Source: JBBQKF01 sp038326615
GTDB lineage: Bacteria; Bacillota; Clostridia; Saccharofermentanales; UBA5734
Direction of reading: 5' to 3'
Length of the DNA: 25,191 nucleotides
NCBI GenBank assembly: GCA_038326615.1
Contig: JBBQKF010000043.1
Location: forward strand, 1-25,191
Position 1 is the first letter of the stretch. Each line of letters begins with the position of its first letter. The notes below the pieces were generated by a model. The model saw nothing but the letters and a program-made list of their open reading frames with translations. It did not search any database and was not told where the DNA came from. The translations under genes were made by a program, and so were the position numbers. Positions 24,070 to 25,191 of this stretch are shown in pieces.

Positions 24070-24964
24070 TTACTTTTTATTATCATTAGCCTTATACTAT
24101 TTTATTTCGCTTTTGATTATTCTGATTTACTCAATTAAGTCAACCCACACAATTGAGAAATACAAGATAGGTTATTTAGTAGTGATGATTATTTTTATGC
24201 CATATTTAGGAATATTCTTTATAATTTTTTTAAACTATTACCCTCAAAAAAAAGACGAGCAGACCATAGATGATTATGAAACGGCAACCTTGCTCAAAGA
24301 TAAAAATAGCTACCATTATTTAAATTTAAATGTTAATAAGGAAAGCAACATAGTTCCTATTGAAGAAGCACTTTTCATTAGCAACAATATAACTAAGAGA
24401 GCTCTTCTAATTGATGTACTGAAACAAGATATTAATCTATCAGCAACCATCCTTAAAAAAGCAGTTAATGATTCTGATACTGAAACTTCTCACTATGCTG
24501 CTGCTGCGCTTATGGAACTAAAAAATCGGCTTATGACAGGTCTGCAAGCATTGTCCGTAAAATTCGAAGCAGACAATGATGACTATGAAACATCTTTAGA
24601 ATATTGCGATGTTATTAGAAGATATATTTATAGCGGCATGCTCGATAACAGAAGCATCAAGAAATATATGTATCTGTATATGCAAATATTAGAAAATATT
24701 AACCGTTTAATGCCCGAAAAGAAAAAGTTCTACGTTGAGCTCATAAATACCGAACTAAAGTTAAAAGAATACGAAAAAGCATCTCAGACCTGCAAAAATT
24801 TTATGAACATTCATAGCAATTCAGAAGAACCATATGTTATGCTATTAAAGCTGTCTTATTCTTTGAATGATATTAATAAATTCAAAAAAACATTAGAAAT
24901 CCTAAAAAACTCGAAGATTAAACTATCCTATAGCACAATTAACAAGTTAAGATTCTGGATTTGA
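24062..24964 (+). CDS. pelE: PelE-like membrane protein with TPR region
   Basis: The ATG at 24062 overlaps the last 8 bases of the fusion gene (ATGACTGA) and has GGAG 9 bases upstream, a classic translational coupling. The 300-residue product has two membrane helices (about 4-25 and 36-58). A long helical, TPR-like part follows, including IEEALFISNNITKRALLIDVL, SHYAAAALMELKNR (around 140) and YVELINTELKLKEYEKASQT, a clear TPR helix pair. In Pel systems PelE has two membrane helices followed by TPRs and belongs to the inner-membrane complex with PelD and the glycosyltransferase PelF. The order D-E and the tight overlap match that system. TPR sequences diverge quickly, so the name rests on architecture and position as much as on sequence. 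Confidence 0.78.
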   Translation: MTDYFLLSLALYYFISLLIILIYSIKSTHTIEKYKIGYLVVMIIFMPYLGIFFIIFLNYYPQKKDEQTIDDYETATLLKDKNSYHYLNLNVNKESNIVPIEEALFISNNITKRALLIDVLKQDINLSATILKKAVNDSDTETSHYAAAALMELKNRLMTGLQALSVKFEADNDDYETSLEYCDVIRRYIYSGMLDNRSIKKYMYLYMQILENINRLMPEKKKFYVELINTELKLKEYEKASQTCKNFMNIHSNSEEPYVMLLKLSYSLNDINKFKKTLEILKNSKIKLSYSTINKLRFWI

Positions 24965-24976
24965 AGGGGGAAAATA

Positions 24977-25191
24977 ATGCTTAGAAGAAATATTGTCATA
25001 ATATTAGCTGTTATTTTATTTCTTGGTTTATTTCTGCAACTATTCAGAACAGACCTTCTATTCAGGTTGGTGAGTAAAAATTCCAATAATAATATTGACT
25101 TTTCAGTAAAAGTTGCAGGTGCAGCAGTAAAATATACGCCTGCTACTGACGAAAATCTTATTTCACAGAAAATACTTATTCTTTTAGAACA
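24977..25191 (+). CDS. Third gene of the Pel-like operon, N-terminus only
   Basis: ATG 24977 follows AAGGGGG by 6 bases and lies 12 bases after pelE. The frame is open to the window edge (71 full codons). The visible part has a basic start (MLRRN), a membrane helix or uncleaved signal at about residues 6-22, and then an extracytoplasmic stretch reaching QKILILLE. In Gram-positive Pel operons the gene after pelE usually encodes a PelA-type deacetylase, often annotated DUF2194, with an N-terminal anchor. This fits that place, but no catalytic motif is visible yet, so the identity is inferred from position. Confidence 0.55.
   Translation, partial: MLRRNIVIILAVILFLGLFLQLFRTDLLFRLVSKNSNNNIDFSVKVAGAAVKYTPATDENLISQKILILLE

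Overview
The window comes from a low-GC Gram-positive anaerobe, most likely a clostridium of the cellulosome-forming kind. The evidence is strong AAGGAGG-type ribosome binding sites with several TTG and GTG starts, AT-rich codons, a type I dockerin and a cohesin-like domain in adjacent genes, cadherin-like beta-sandwich modules, and a class I cyclic-di-GMP riboswitch. I cannot name the species from sequence alone.

Layout. Bases 1-309 hold the decayed 3' end of an IS30-family transposase. From about 386 to 18983 every gene lies on the minus strand. In transcription order (right to left) these are: a dockerin-bearing secreted glucosaminidase, a membrane-anchored cohesin-like protein, a GtrA-family membrane protein, folC, a TPR membrane protein, thrC, prfC, a FabT-like MarR regulator, an acyl carrier protein, an acyl-CoA/ACP ligase, a diacylglycerol-kinase-type lipid kinase, a DUF4143 ATPase and a possible 49-residue ORF. 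The gaps between them are rich in short tandem repeats (units of 46, 14, 14, 13 and 36 bp). Two copies of an element about 150 bp long, with conserved inverted ends, flank the ligase gene.

A 480-base divergent region near 19.0-19.46 kb separates this block from a plus-strand block. Its first gene is preceded by a good promoter, a GEMM-I cyclic-di-GMP riboswitch and an overlapping terminator. It encodes a secreted DUF4874/DUF4832-type protein with a Pro/Thr linker and a C-terminal beta-rich domain. After a strong terminator comes what I read as the start of a Gram-positive Pel exopolysaccharide operon. It opens with an NAD-dependent epimerase-like domain fused in one chain to a complete PelD-like receptor (membrane segments, GAF, degenerate GGDEF with an intact RxxD inhibitory-site motif). 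A PelE-like TPR protein overlaps it by 8 bases, and a third gene runs off the window and is probably a PelA/deacetylase-like protein.

The main biological point is a two-level cyclic-di-GMP circuit. The riboswitch would control the secreted enzyme-like protein, and the PelD domain would control polysaccharide synthesis after translation. The epimerase half of the fusion lacks the usual catalytic tyrosine (serine in its place), which raises the possibility of a non-catalytic or altered domain. A second system is the neighbouring cohesin/dockerin pair. It looks suited to tethering a cell-wall hydrolase at the membrane rather than to building a cellulosome.
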